Assembly: GCA_003670925.1 (NCBI GenBank)
Contig: QWQG01000129.1
Coordinates: forward strand, 1 to 64,000
Source: Planctomycetota bacterium
GTDB taxonomy: Bacteria > Planctomycetota > Planctomycetia > Planctomycetales > Planctomycetaceae
Direction: 5' to 3'
DNA length: 64,000 nucleotides
Shown: positions 27,224 through 36,722 of the stretch, piece after piece
Layout: each line of letters opens with the position of its first letter
Position numbering within the stretch: the first letter of the stretch is position 1
Position numbers and translations under genes: made by a program
The notes under the pieces: generated by a model
What the model saw: the letters and a program-made list of their open reading frames with translations, nothing else
Databases searched by the model: none
Told to the model about the DNA's origin: nothing

Positions 27224-27871
27224 TTAACCAAAAGCACTGATCAGCAGCACAACGAAATACAGAAGACACAGAATCAGAATGGTGTAACCGCAACTGAGGC
27301 CGATCACAATCAGATTGCGTTCTCGAATTGCTCCCGCATGCTGATGAAACAGCCGGATTGCAAAATAGCCGAGTGCGATAGCGACTCCGCCGAACACGAT
27401 GTCCATGCACAGCAGGATGATCAGACCGATGTTTTCACTAGGTTTGAAAGGCGATAAACGCAGGCGCAGCACGATCATCGCCGTGCACACAAGGAGCAGG
27501 ATGAAGCCCGCGGGCCCGATGATCGCAATCCAGATCGCGGGCTTTGATAAGTTCGGGTCGGGAAAAAAGTCTTCCGTCAGTTGCCGTGCTTCAACCGCTG
27601 GCCATTCTGAAGACGGAAGAATGGGAGGTGCCTTGCTGTCCTTCCCTTCATCAATAATTTCTGCGTTCTGCGGCTTCCCTTCAGCTGCTTGACGTCGCCG
27701 TGCAACGGGAAACAACTCTGGATAATTTGAGGCGGAGGTCCATGATTTCTTATCCGCCGAGACTTCATGCGACTTGCTGAAATTGCCGCGCGCGGCCAGT
27801 TCATGCAGATCTGTCCGCGAATAGGGGCCGCGGACCGTGAGTCCGAGGCGAATATAGAGGGGATCGGTCAC
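27224..27871 (-). CDS. GYF_2/DUF4339-like domain membrane protein
   Basis: A 215-residue protein. Residues about 5-55 (YIRLGLTVRGPYSRTDLHEL, then KSWTSASNYPELF) look like the GYF_2/DUF4339 domain, a small peptide-binding module seen at the N-terminus of many planctomycete membrane proteins. A charged linker follows. Three hydrophobic helices (AIWIAIIGPAGFILLLVCTAM, IILLCMDIVFGGVAIALGYFA, LIVIGLSCGYTILILCLLYFV) resemble DUF4190. I infer a cytoplasmic peptide-recognition head on a membrane anchor. GTG start at 27871 with AAGG upstream, 27 bases after the 981-residue gene. Confidence 0.68.
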   Translation of the reverse strand: MTDPLYIRLGLTVRGPYSRTDLHELAARGNFSKSHEVSADKKSWTSASNYPELFPVARRRQAAEGKPQNAEIIDEGKDSKAPPILPSSEWPAVEARQLTEDFFPDPNLSKPAIWIAIIGPAGFILLLVCTAMIVLRLRLSPFKPSENIGLIILLCMDIVFGGVAIALGYFAIRLFHQHAGAIRERNLIVIGLSCGYTILILCLLYFVVLLISAFG

Positions 27872-27898
27872 AGGCGGACCTTACCTTTCCTGACACCA

Positions 27899-30844
27899 TT
27901 ATTCTGCATAAACATAAATGGGTTGACCCTCGGTCAAAAATGCGGAGGTGTCCGAAATGATCGAGTTTCCGTCCGTGATTGTCCCGATTTGATAAAAACG
28001 CGGAACATCGGTCCCACCTTTGGTGTAGACATACAAACTTCCGTTGACCTCTGCCGCGAGCGGCTTGTCAGTAAGGCATACCCATCCGGCCGGTTCACGA
28101 TTCAGCCAGCCGAACCAGCGATATTGTCCCCCGATAGACAGTTTGCTGATGGATTCGCGTTTAGACATTAACTCCGGCAGCACAATGGCTGGATTCCGGA
28201 CAGGTTTCAAAAGTTCCGACACATGCTTTCGCTTGAGATTGGTGGCTTCATCGTCTGGATCGAACGGATTAATATTGTTCAGTGGCTCATTCATCATCTG
28301 TTCAAGAACCCGCGCATAGTGGGCACTGATCACCGGACTTCCCGCCACTGCAGTTTGAAGAATTGTCCGTAACATGAAGAGTCGAAAAATGGGATCTCCA
28401 CGAGTTTCGCCATACACCCGTTCCAGCATGCCGACCATCACTCTTTCCCAATCGTGTTCGTCAATTCCCCTGAGTTCCCTCTCAATCTCGCGGATCAATA
28501 CCGATTCCGGTGCCTCCCAGTCCGGTTTGCCGTCTCGACTCCGAATATCCACCGTAACCTGCGCAATATTGCGGGCGACGGTTTCTCGCTGGCGCTGGGC
28601 AGCAAGCCAGTTCGGCAGCCGGAAGACTTGAACGCCGACCTCTTTCCGGAACTCGGGCTCTGCGTCTGTGTAGTGGCGTTGGCCCGTAAGCAGCAAGACT
28701 GTGTACAGATCCTGCAGGTTAGCCTTCTCGAGCTGCTCCATGATCGTGGCTTGAAGTGGTTGACCGTCTTCATCAAGCCGCCGGCTGACAAACCGCAGAT
28801 ATTCGCAAATCTTTGTCAGGTCCATCCGCCGCGGGAACTGAGGATGCGAGATCAGGAAGGCATCGGCTTCGGCTACATACTTGCGAGCTTCCAAGGGTTT
28901 AAGGCGAGTGCAATCGAAAGAGTGCTGACTCACAAATTCGTTCAGAACGTCAACTTGCGGCCAGAATTCTGCTTCCGTGCGCAGCAAGTTGTCTAATCGG
29001 ATTGCGAGCACGTCATCCTGCGGGAACTCTTTCACGTAAGCATCGATTGCGGTCCTGTATTGTGGCCCAAAACCAACACTGGCCGTGATCTGCCGGAGCA
29101 TTTGATCACGTCTGACCTGAACATTCATTTCAAAAATATGCGTCGCACAGCGCGCGGCTAATGCCGTCGGTCCTGTCGGATTAGAGACCAACTCTGCACT
29201 GACGTCAGGTGTTTCCGCAAGCTGAATAAGATCGCTTCGGAATTTTTCAAAACGCTTGATGTCTTGTTGCCCACTTTTCTCATAGTCCTTCAGCTCCGCT
29301 GCCAATTTCTGAAGGGATGAAGTGAAGACAATGTCATTCTGCTCCTGAATCTGGCTTTGCTTGTTTTCGATGCTCTCAGTCAACTGCTGAACTGCTTCAA
29401 TTTCTGTTTCACTTCGTGACTTCAAGGCATCAAGTTGTGTTTGGAGACTTCTGGCATCAACCAAAGTTGTCACCGCATTCAGTCGCTCCGTGAACATGGC
29501 GACGCCGGTCTCAAATGCTTCGCGGCGGGCGTCTTCATCCCGTGTGGCCTCCTCAATCTCGATGAGTAACATTTGGATCTGCGGAACTACCAACAGGTCC
29601 GGCTGCTCTTTTTGGATGGTGTCCGCATAGGATTTCGCAGACTCCACATCACCACGCTCCAGCAATGTCATCATTGCGGTGACGTGTGCTTCGAGCCTGT
29701 TGCTGTCGTTTCTGTTTTGGAGCACGAATACAGCCAACCCGGCAATGCTGATCACGGACAATGCTGCCACTACAAGGCGGCGGACGTTTTTTCTCCGCGA
29801 CTCCGTCTCGAGTTCGTCGTATCTTGTCTGCAAGCGAAATCGCAGCGATTCCGGGACACCATCGTCATAAACTTCGAGGGCATGCTCGAGCAGTTCCAGT
29901 GATTCGCGGCGGTGACGCTGATCCAGCCCCTCCCGAAGTCGAGCGATCTGTTCGCCGTACTTCTGCTTCCTTAATTCTTCCTCATCGATTTCCTGCAGCC
30001 AGCCGAATGCCGCACGGGTCTGCTGGATCATCGGGTCGTCGTCAGGAAGCTGAGCTTTTTTCTGGCAGCTGTTCCAAATTTCACGAATTTGTCTGCCAGC
30101 AACCACATCGTGAGCCGACCATTTGTCTTGGAGCTGTGACACCAATTTCAGCATTTGTAAGCGTGCGCGGCGAGCTTCTTCCTGTTGCAGAGCACGAACG
30201 GCATTTCGCACGAGCCCAGCGTCCGGAGCTTTGAGCCACTCGGGACTGCTAAGTTCTGCACAGAGCAGGCTTAGTCTTCGATAATCCTGCGCTTGGACCG
30301 CATCGGCCAATTCTTTGCGCACCACTTTCATGCGTTCGGTTTCAAACAGTTCGACCTGCCGACCAGCCACCTCTTTGGCACTGCCGACTTCCGTCTTGTG
30401 AATCCGCCGCATAACACCCAAACGCACACTGAGCGGACTATTCGCCAACGCGTGGCGTCGGTTCAGACGATACAGCGGCTCCAGTCGCCGGGCCGGTGCG
30501 TAGCAACCATTGATCTGGCGTGACGCAAACTGATCCACGGCGGGGGGTGTAGGAAAACCGAACTGATGCAGATGCTCGGTCCAAACCAGCTGTTCTGGAA
30601 AATCGAGAATTGAGACGATTTCCAGCAGTCGGTTTTCGTCAGCCCGCATGATGGCTTCTGATTTTAGACCTTTCTCAACCAACTCGAGACACGTCTTCAG
30701 CAAGGAATTGATCTGCTGAATCACGGCTACATACTTCTCAGAAAGCCGTTTCAGTTCTGCTTCAGCGGGATCATTGCGAAGTTCGAGCATCGCGCGAATT
30801 TCGCCGACGATGTCCTGGATGTCGTCTTTGTGGATGGTCTCCAT
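27899..30844 (-). CDS. Large single-span helical membrane protein of unknown function
   Basis: A 981-residue protein I do not recognise. The first 350 residues are predominantly helical and charged, with repeated Leu/Glu/Arg heptads. A single membrane helix lies at about 355-375 (RRLVVAALSVISIAGLAVFV). A long coiled-coil region follows to about 560 (for example TESIENKQSQIQEQNDIVF), then a mixed C-terminal domain ending with GSLYVYTKGGTDVPRFYQIG, which reads like small beta strands. A type I or II single-span topology with a large domain on each side suits a scaffold that links cytoplasm and periplasm. ATG at 30844 shares a base with the preceding TAA (TAATG), so it is coupled to the upstream gene. 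Confidence 0.6.
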   Translation of the reverse strand: METIHKDDIQDIVGEIRAMLELRNDPAEAELKRLSEKYVAVIQQINSLLKTCLELVEKGLKSEAIMRADENRLLEIVSILDFPEQLVWTEHLHQFGFPTPPAVDQFASRQINGCYAPARRLEPLYRLNRRHALANSPLSVRLGVMRRIHKTEVGSAKEVAGRQVELFETERMKVVRKELADAVQAQDYRRLSLLCAELSSPEWLKAPDAGLVRNAVRALQQEEARRARLQMLKLVSQLQDKWSAHDVVAGRQIREIWNSCQKKAQLPDDDPMIQQTRAAFGWLQEIDEEELRKQKYGEQIARLREGLDQRHRRESLELLEHALEVYDDGVPESLRFRLQTRYDELETESRRKNVRRLVVAALSVISIAGLAVFVLQNRNDSNRLEAHVTAMMTLLERGDVESAKSYADTIQKEQPDLLVVPQIQMLLIEIEEATRDEDARREAFETGVAMFTERLNAVTTLVDARSLQTQLDALKSRSETEIEAVQQLTESIENKQSQIQEQNDIVFTSSLQKLAAELKDYEKSGQQDIKRFEKFRSDLIQLAETPDVSAELVSNPTGPTALAARCATHIFEMNVQVRRDQMLRQITASVGFGPQYRTAIDAYVKEFPQDDVLAIRLDNLLRTEAEFWPQVDVLNEFVSQHSFDCTRLKPLEARKYVAEADAFLISHPQFPRRMDLTKICEYLRFVSRRLDEDGQPLQATIMEQLEKANLQDLYTVLLLTGQRHYTDAEPEFRKEVGVQVFRLPNWLAAQRQRETVARNIAQVTVDIRSRDGKPDWEAPESVLIREIERELRGIDEHDWERVMVGMLERVYGETRGDPIFRLFMLRTILQTAVAGSPVISAHYARVLEQMMNEPLNNINPFDPDDEATNLKRKHVSELLKPVRNPAIVLPELMSKRESISKLSIGGQYRWFGWLNREPAGWVCLTDKPLAAEVNGSLYVYTKGGTDVPRFYQIGTITDGNSIISDTSAFLTEGQPIYVYAE

Positions 30845-32394
30845 TATGGAACTCTCCCAGCTTGTTCCGCTCCGGCATCGACACTGGACGAGATCACGAT
30901 CTCAGAGCCAAGGGCTCCCATGGAGCGGATCAGCCGATAATGGATGCGACCCGTCTTTTCGATTTCTTCACACAGTTCTGAAAGTGTCTTCATGGCTGTT
31001 TGGGCTTCGCTGAAAGTGTCGAATAGACCTGCCGAAACGGCTTTCTGTTCTTCAATTTTTTCCATCTGGCGTTGCCGAAGATCGCGTTGATTCGACAGGG
31101 CCTGTACGAAACCCTTTTCTAACTGACGGTCGAGGTTGTCCAATCCCGTCTGGGACTTTTCAAGTTCCTCATCGAAAGTGTTGAGTTCTCTTTGATACTT
31201 CTCTACTGCGCTGGCAACATCCTTGGTAAATTTTTCCAATTCCTTGTGACTTAAACGCTTCTCTGAGTAGATAACCTCGCCCTTGTCGTTCCGCGCCGGT
31301 AGCTTGGGAACGTTGGTGGAGTGCAACGCCTCGACAGCAAGTTGACCACCTTCCATTTTAAGTATCAGTTCAATTTTTAGAAGATTCCGATCCGAACCGT
31401 CTTCCGGGAAGAGCATTTCCATGGGCTCATTCAGGACGAGCGTATCGCCAGAGGTTGCATGTTCCGGCCATCCCTCAAACATAAGCTCCAGTTGCAGCAA
31501 TTCGACGGGCGGCAGTTCTACACCGGGGACCACAAACGGCGCCATCTTTTGCTTGCTGTTGCTGAAACTGACTCTTAACGCGGGCGGATGCACTGACGAC
31601 CAGAGATCGCAGACCTCGGTGTCTGCATCTGCGGAAATTTTAAGCCGGCAAAATGGTAATTTCCCCTTGTCTGCGTCCTTTAGCCAGCGGAAGCTGAACC
31701 GCTCATCCTTCAGCTGGAACTCGCCAATATTTTGGTTTCGATCAAACCCCGCTGCTGAGACCTGCGCGACGTTCCAGATGTATGACTGCTCCGCTTGGGA
31801 CGGGGGATCTAGCTGGACCTTAAGTCCCTGAGGCTCAGAGAACTCACCACCAAGCAGTTCCAGATCCACTTTTGTTGGATCGGATGCTCGAATCAGACAC
31901 AAGGCAATTTCGTCCGGGACGCCTTCGCCCGCAAGCGGCAATTTTCGTGACCGAATACGAACATCATCCAGTGGTTTCCCCGTCGCAATTGGTTGTGCAT
32001 CCGTTGGTGTATCGCCTGACGCTGCGGCAATCTCCGACGGACCCGCCGCAGGCGGGGTCGCCGATTTTTCCGCAGGGTCGCTGTGGCCCAAATCAAGTGG
32101 TGCATCGGCATCCGGTTCAGGAGGCGCGGCCGATTCTGTGCTGGCGGCTGACGGTGCTTCATGCTTTGGGATTGACGACGAATTCGGCAATGTATCCGTC
32201 GGTTGAGGATTTGCGATCTCAGTTGGTCCGGCCGCTAGCGCCAGCGTGTTGCGTGGCCCCGATGAGGTAGATCCGCGCGTCATGAGCGTCATCAGCGCCA
32301 TGAGCAGTCCCACGCAAAACATCTGCGCGAGAACTCCCATGCCAACGGGCACGAAGAAACTGACAGACTGCGGTTTGGTGACGTCGATGTTCAT
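30844..32394 (-). CDS. Membrane coiled-coil protein, paralogue of the GAP1-like C-terminal half
   Basis: A 516-residue protein. Residues about 10-38 (SFFVPVGMGVLAQMFCVGLL) form an N-terminal membrane helix. A Pro/Ala/Ser-rich linker follows to about 150. A beta-rich region contains GEFQLKDERFSFRWLKDADK, then come a coiled coil (about 365-440) and a short C-terminal strand region. The F-R-W-x-K-D motif and the domain order match the C-terminal half of the preceding gene product (GTFRLDQNWNFSFRWHKDNE), so the two are paralogues that may pair. No function is known. It starts 24 bases after the previous gene and overlaps the next by one base. Confidence 0.6.
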   Translation of the reverse strand: MNIDVTKPQSVSFFVPVGMGVLAQMFCVGLLMALMTLMTRGSTSSGPRNTLALAAGPTEIANPQPTDTLPNSSSIPKHEAPSAASTESAAPPEPDADAPLDLGHSDPAEKSATPPAAGPSEIAAASGDTPTDAQPIATGKPLDDVRIRSRKLPLAGEGVPDEIALCLIRASDPTKVDLELLGGEFSEPQGLKVQLDPPSQAEQSYIWNVAQVSAAGFDRNQNIGEFQLKDERFSFRWLKDADKGKLPFCRLKISADADTEVCDLWSSVHPPALRVSFSNSKQKMAPFVVPGVELPPVELLQLELMFEGWPEHATSGDTLVLNEPMEMLFPEDGSDRNLLKIELILKMEGGQLAVEALHSTNVPKLPARNDKGEVIYSEKRLSHKELEKFTKDVASAVEKYQRELNTFDEELEKSQTGLDNLDRQLEKGFVQALSNQRDLRQRQMEKIEEQKAVSAGLFDTFSEAQTAMKTLSELCEEIEKTGRIHYRLIRSMGALGSEIVISSSVDAGAEQAGRVP

Positions 32395-32418
32395 CTCGAA
32401 TAATCCAATTCGGACTCT

Positions 32419-35016
32419 TTACTCAGCTGCGACTCCGTCGTCTGTTCTCACCAGTTCGATTCCCGTGGCGCCAGCGTCAGGAATCATCAGCCGCAAGGAG
32501 AACTGCAACTTGCTGTTTGCAGCAATGGATTCAAGCATGGTATTCAAATCCTGCGCCAGCAATTTCAACTGGTCTAACTCGGCAAGCATGGCATCCACTT
32601 CTCGATTGATATTTTTCACAATGGCATCCTGCGCATCTATTTCCCTTGTCTTCAGATCCCGGCTCTTAAAGTCCGCCTTATTTTCAACCAGCTTTCGAGC
32701 GTCGGCCTGTAAAATTTCCAGCTCCATTCGGGCTTTCTTGAGCAATTTTTTCTGTTTGTCAATCTCATCGCTGAATGACTTGAGATTGTCGTTCGTTTTA
32801 ACCATCAGGCTAGGTGTAAACGAAAATTGCTTCATTTCAAATCCACGGTTCGCCTGATCCACAGCGGGCATTTCTAAAGTCATTTCCAGCGTCACGTGCA
32901 CGTCTTGGTCAGTCGCCAGCAGTTTCACCATGATCTCTATTGTGGGACGATACTTTCCATTCGGTTCTCCTTGAATGCGAAATTTCACTGCATCGCCAAC
33001 CGCGAGGATAGTCGGTCCTGTGCGTGTTACCTCGCCTGGCAGATTCATAAATTCATAATGAAATCTCAAGGCTTCCGTATTCGTCAGCTGATTGCGGCTT
33101 ACCAATTGTTCCATCAGCTCTGCTTGACTCAAATCGAACTGCAGTGGCTTAACTCGGTGCACTTCGCGAAGCGTACATTTTTCGCGCTCTGGTTTTATCT
33201 CCGGATTGCCTGCTTCCATTTCCAACATGCAGTTGATGATTTCGAAGCCTTCATTATCTTTATGCCACCGGAACGAGAAATTCCAGTTTTGATCCAGCCG
33301 GAATGTGCCCACGACATCCGGATTGCCCCCTAGATTGACTCCTGTCGTCGACTGCCGAATTACGTCCCAGTCCCGGAATAGTTGCTCTTTGCTGTCTTTC
33401 TCCTCAAGCGAAAAATCCAGACCGGGCTTCAGCACGGAACGGCCGCCAATAATCTTCTTTAACGTGAAATGGTCGCGCGAATCCACATAAATCTTGGCAA
33501 GATGGATTGGACCATTCAGACCAGAATTCAGGCCCACACTCGGGATGCTTATTTGCAGCCGGTTGCCTAAGTCCCGCACATTCTGCAGCGGAGTAAATGC
33601 TGGTTCTCCCGACGGGGCGTTCTGCGCCGGCGGTGGTGGAGTGTGCACCGTCTTATTCGGCACGCCGACATTTTTGGACGTGTGGCCCGATGATGCCAGC
33701 AGCTTCGCTTGCTCATCAGCCTCCTGCTGTTGCTTCGCTTGGGCTACTTGGTCGTCAGGCTTCATAAGTGTCTGGGATTTCTGCTTCCTTTTCTGTTGTT
33801 CTTCGTGTGTGGCTTTTTCATTCGCCTCAGCCATAATCTTCGCCGCTGCGCCGGTTTCCGCGACGGGAAACGGCTGCACAGCTAGGACGAGAGTGACAAC
33901 GACCATGGTTCCCAAGACTAGCAGACTCGCAGGATGCAGCAGAACAGGACGTCGACCCCGCCGACTTCGTCGATGAGAAACACTCACACCGGATATGCTC
34001 CGTTCTGGGTTGACAGCGAACTCCAGTTTGTCGTCGATCACGGCGTCTGGATGTTCGACGTCAGGAATATCAGCCGATGTTGCCTGAGTGGATGCATCCG
34101 AAATTGATGCATCCGAATTTACGCGTGGTCGTCGTCTGGCGATCGCATCTTCTTGATGATCGTCCCACGGGCGAGTTGCGACGTTCGTCAGTGGAGTCAG
34201 CGGAAGCAGTGGTGCCGGGATCTTCCTCGCAGCGATTCCCGGGATATCGATCGTTTTAGCGCGAGGGTCCAAGCGAGCTCGTTTCGCCGCGTCAGTTCCG
34301 TCAAGAATAAACTGCCACCTGCAATTGATACTGACAGGCAGATTGCCGCCAAAGAATGTGCTGTAGGATACGTCCCAGCGGCATGCAGGCGGAAGCAGCG
34401 AAAGCGCCTCGTGGACCAGTTGCAGCGCCCACGTCTCATCGCGACTTCCGACATCGCGCGGTAAAATCACCTGCATGAGATTGCTCGTCTCGCCCGCAGA
34501 CGATGCCAGCACGGCGGCCCAGCCTGCATCGCCTGTCGCTGCCTTCCATGCGTGGCAGGCGTCCGACTTTGGCTGGTCGAGCATGGGCAGATCGAGCTGC
34601 TTTTCATCCGGCAGCACGGAGGGTTCCGTATCGCTGCTCCAGTCTCTGATCCACGGCACCTTCAATGATTCCGCAGCCGGGCCTTCGGAAAGTGCGGTTG
34701 CAAGCTGGCTGCTCTCGACAGCCAGCATATGGGCCAGTTTATTAGATCGATTTGTGTGGTCGAGCGGAGCATTGGAGACGCGGGCCAGAATATGCAGTTT
34801 TTGATCACCGACTCGGGCAATGTAATGGGCGAAGTTCACGGGATTCAGATTCGCCTGATCACCATAGGCGTCAAACACATGTGAATAACTCGTCAGTCGC
34901 TCCAGCAACTGTGCCAGATTTCCCGGCATGCCGCGTGTGCTCCGCACCGTACAGAACCCCGTACTGCCGGTTCGCAGACCTTGACGGGCTGAAGTAAACA
35001 CGATCTCCTGAATCAC
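32419..35016 (-). CDS. GAP1-N2-like GTPase-associated membrane protein
   Basis: An 865-residue protein. The N-terminus (EIVFTSARQGLRTGSTGF, then GMPGNLAQLLERL and NFAHYIARVG) resembles the GTPase-associated protein 1 N-terminal domain (GAP1-N2, recalled from Pfam naming), here about 1-290. A membrane helix lies near 360-382 (ASLLVLGTMVVVTLVLAV). After a Lys/Gln/Ala-rich linker comes a beta-rich domain with NFSFRWHKDNE, a coiled coil (about 735-830) and a final strand segment. Such GAP1 proteins are encoded beside double-GTPases, as here: the upstream GTPase gene overlaps it by 4 bases (ATGA). Family knowledge suggests the GTPase regulates this protein; what it does at the membrane is not known. 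Confidence 0.65.
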   Translation of the reverse strand: MIQEIVFTSARQGLRTGSTGFCTVRSTRGMPGNLAQLLERLTSYSHVFDAYGDQANLNPVNFAHYIARVGDQKLHILARVSNAPLDHTNRSNKLAHMLAVESSQLATALSEGPAAESLKVPWIRDWSSDTEPSVLPDEKQLDLPMLDQPKSDACHAWKAATGDAGWAAVLASSAGETSNLMQVILPRDVGSRDETWALQLVHEALSLLPPACRWDVSYSTFFGGNLPVSINCRWQFILDGTDAAKRARLDPRAKTIDIPGIAARKIPAPLLPLTPLTNVATRPWDDHQEDAIARRRPRVNSDASISDASTQATSADIPDVEHPDAVIDDKLEFAVNPERSISGVSVSHRRSRRGRRPVLLHPASLLVLGTMVVVTLVLAVQPFPVAETGAAAKIMAEANEKATHEEQQKRKQKSQTLMKPDDQVAQAKQQQEADEQAKLLASSGHTSKNVGVPNKTVHTPPPPAQNAPSGEPAFTPLQNVRDLGNRLQISIPSVGLNSGLNGPIHLAKIYVDSRDHFTLKKIIGGRSVLKPGLDFSLEEKDSKEQLFRDWDVIRQSTTGVNLGGNPDVVGTFRLDQNWNFSFRWHKDNEGFEIINCMLEMEAGNPEIKPEREKCTLREVHRVKPLQFDLSQAELMEQLVSRNQLTNTEALRFHYEFMNLPGEVTRTGPTILAVGDAVKFRIQGEPNGKYRPTIEIMVKLLATDQDVHVTLEMTLEMPAVDQANRGFEMKQFSFTPSLMVKTNDNLKSFSDEIDKQKKLLKKARMELEILQADARKLVENKADFKSRDLKTREIDAQDAIVKNINREVDAMLAELDQLKLLAQDLNTMLESIAANSKLQFSLRLMIPDAGATGIELVRTDDGVAAE

Positions 35017-36494
35017 GAATCCCGCTCCTTTCGGCCGGAGTTTTTCGCGGCCGCTGGAAGAGGAACAGCAGTGGTAGATGCCGCCGCAGGAATCAGGGAC
35101 GCGTTGCCGTTTCGTAACCCGGCTCGGTGCAATGCATAGAACACCGGCAGTTCAACCCAACGAGGAGCAATCTGACTGGGGTCAAATCGCAGATCCACGC
35201 GCCCATTCAGATCTGATCCCGCCACGATTGGACTTCGCCCGGTGGCAGTAACCGGAATGAAGACCACCTCGCTCGCAAATCCTCGCGCAGCCGTGACGAT
35301 CGACGGCCCATGCTCCATCAGCAACTCTTCGATGTCTTTGGAGACTTCCATCAACAGATCCAATTGCAGACAAGAAACGCCATCATGACCGACGCGAATC
35401 ACATCATCCAGAGCTTTAGGCGACTTTTTCAGCAAGGGACGCCATGCATCAAATTTATGGACGATGACAATCAGCGGACGATCGAACTTTTCGGTGGCTG
35501 GCATTTTCGTCAACTGCCGCACTCGAGCGGCAGCTTCCGAAAGTACGTCCGCTTGAGGATATGTGGTGCTCCCCGATTCTAACTGCGGATCTAGACTGGG
35601 GGCGCTGCAAGCACGACAGGCGCGTCGGAACGCTGATTCCTGCGTCGGGTCGTAGATAAATAGGAGCGCTTCCGACTTCGCCATATGATCGATCACGGGC
35701 GTCTGCGACGTCACAGCTCCCGGCAGATAGTGTTCCCCGGCATTGTCGTACAGACAAACCATCCGCGATACTTCGCGACGTCGGCTATGCAGCGGATGAG
35801 TTTCGTCCGGCTGAACCGAGTATAAATAGGGACGCGACATCAGCAAATCCTGCTCGCCGACATGCGTTTCGTAATACCACTTTCCGGTCCTGTCGGTCTT
35901 TTCAAGTTTGACGAGCTTCGTATGATCTTCGTAGTCAAACAGCGTCTTCACATATTCGGTCATCAACTGATTGGCACGCGGTGCCGCATTCTCAAACCGC
36001 AGATGAAATTGCTTACTCAAGCTGGCCCCTACCGAATGAATCATCGTGGCGAGATAAAAGGACTTGCCTGATGACGGGGCGCCCAGAATTGAAAGAAACA
36101 AGGGCTCCATTTCTAAGAGGCCGCGATTCACAATGGCATGACAGCGCGGGCAGGCCAATTCCTGACATGCCTCTCCCTTCTCATCCAGCGCTCGGCCATC
36201 GACCGTGAAAAGTGTCGGCAGAAACCTGCGATATTCTGCAGCGCCGGCCCGCGAATCACCAATCAGGCTGCCATGCGCCGCCACCCACAGAATCTCCTCC
36301 GGCGGAAACCTGTACCAGCAGGTCGGACAAGTGACCAGTGGCAGAAGTGAGATGGAGCGTGCAGACTCAACCATTGCTCTGGTATCACGTGTCTCAAGCG
36401 GGCCTGAAAGAGAAAAGCCTTGGATTTCAAAAGCGTTGAGGGTAGTCCCTAGACGGCTCTGCAACTCTTGAACCAATCCCTGCCGTTTCACCAT
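35013..36494 (-). CDS. Zinc-ribbon double-GTPase-like TRAFAC NTPase
   Basis: A 493-residue P-loop GTPase. A zinc ribbon (CPTCWYRF near 55 and CPRCHAIVNRG near 115) precedes the G domain. G1/Walker A is LGAPSSGKSFYLA (near 137), G3 is LYDNAGEHY (near 245), and G4 is VHKFDAW (near 355). This resembles the DO-GTPase (double-GTPase) group that accompanies GAP1 proteins; the exact subfamily is from memory. It is the first gene of the operon. Two starts are possible: ATG 36494 without a good ribosome site, or ATG 36374 (residue 41), just before the zinc ribbon. A candidate promoter at 36490-36519 would favour the shorter form. It overlaps the next gene by 4 bases. Confidence 0.78.
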   Translation of the reverse strand: MVKRQGLVQELQSRLGTTLNAFEIQGFSLSGPLETRDTRAMVESARSISLLPLVTCPTCWYRFPPEEILWVAAHGSLIGDSRAGAAEYRRFLPTLFTVDGRALDEKGEACQELACPRCHAIVNRGLLEMEPLFLSILGAPSSGKSFYLATMIHSVGASLSKQFHLRFENAAPRANQLMTEYVKTLFDYEDHTKLVKLEKTDRTGKWYYETHVGEQDLLMSRPYLYSVQPDETHPLHSRRREVSRMVCLYDNAGEHYLPGAVTSQTPVIDHMAKSEALLFIYDPTQESAFRRACRACSAPSLDPQLESGSTTYPQADVLSEAAARVRQLTKMPATEKFDRPLIVIVHKFDAWRPLLKKSPKALDDVIRVGHDGVSCLQLDLLMEVSKDIEELLMEHGPSIVTAARGFASEVVFIPVTATGRSPIVAGSDLNGRVDLRFDPSQIAPRWVELPVFYALHRAGLRNGNASLIPAAASTTAVPLPAAAKNSGRKERDS

Positions 36495-36519
36495 ACAATT
36501 GATGCAGTGCCCGAGTCAA
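36490..36519 (-). promoter_or_regulatory. Candidate sigma-70-type promoter of the ten-gene operon
   Basis: On the minus strand, TTGACT (36519-36514), an 18-base spacer and TATGGT (36495-36490) resemble a -35/-10 pair. The -10 overlaps the first possible GTPase start codon, so transcription from it would place the real translation start at the internal ATG 36374. The match is modest (5 of 6 and 4 of 6). Confidence 0.25.
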
Positions 36520-36722
36520 CTTGGGGGAACTCGAACACTGTGATTTACCCAAACGTTTTCATGCGTGTGTCGGCTGGCTTCCAGCAAACTTCGGTTTTTC
36601 GTCCTCCCGCGTGTCCTCATATCGTTGACAAGCGTGCCGACATCTGCGGTAATCGTTTTCTGCATTCTGTTGCCCACCTTTTCGCGACGTTGGTTTGCCG
36701 CGGGAATTCGTTGAGGAATCAC

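Noticed and set aside
21984-36494. Zorya-type antiphage system because of the MotA/TolQ-like channel gene
   Set aside because: No OmpA-type peptidoglycan-binding partner, no ZorC-like protein and no ZorD-type helicase or ZorE nuclease in the operon; the SNF2 gene at 9223 is distant and unlinked.
36468-36722. N-terminal extension of the PSD1 protein to 36468
   Set aside because: It overlaps the divergent GTPase gene and would bury the signal peptide; ATG 36723 has GAGG and starts a proper signal sequence.
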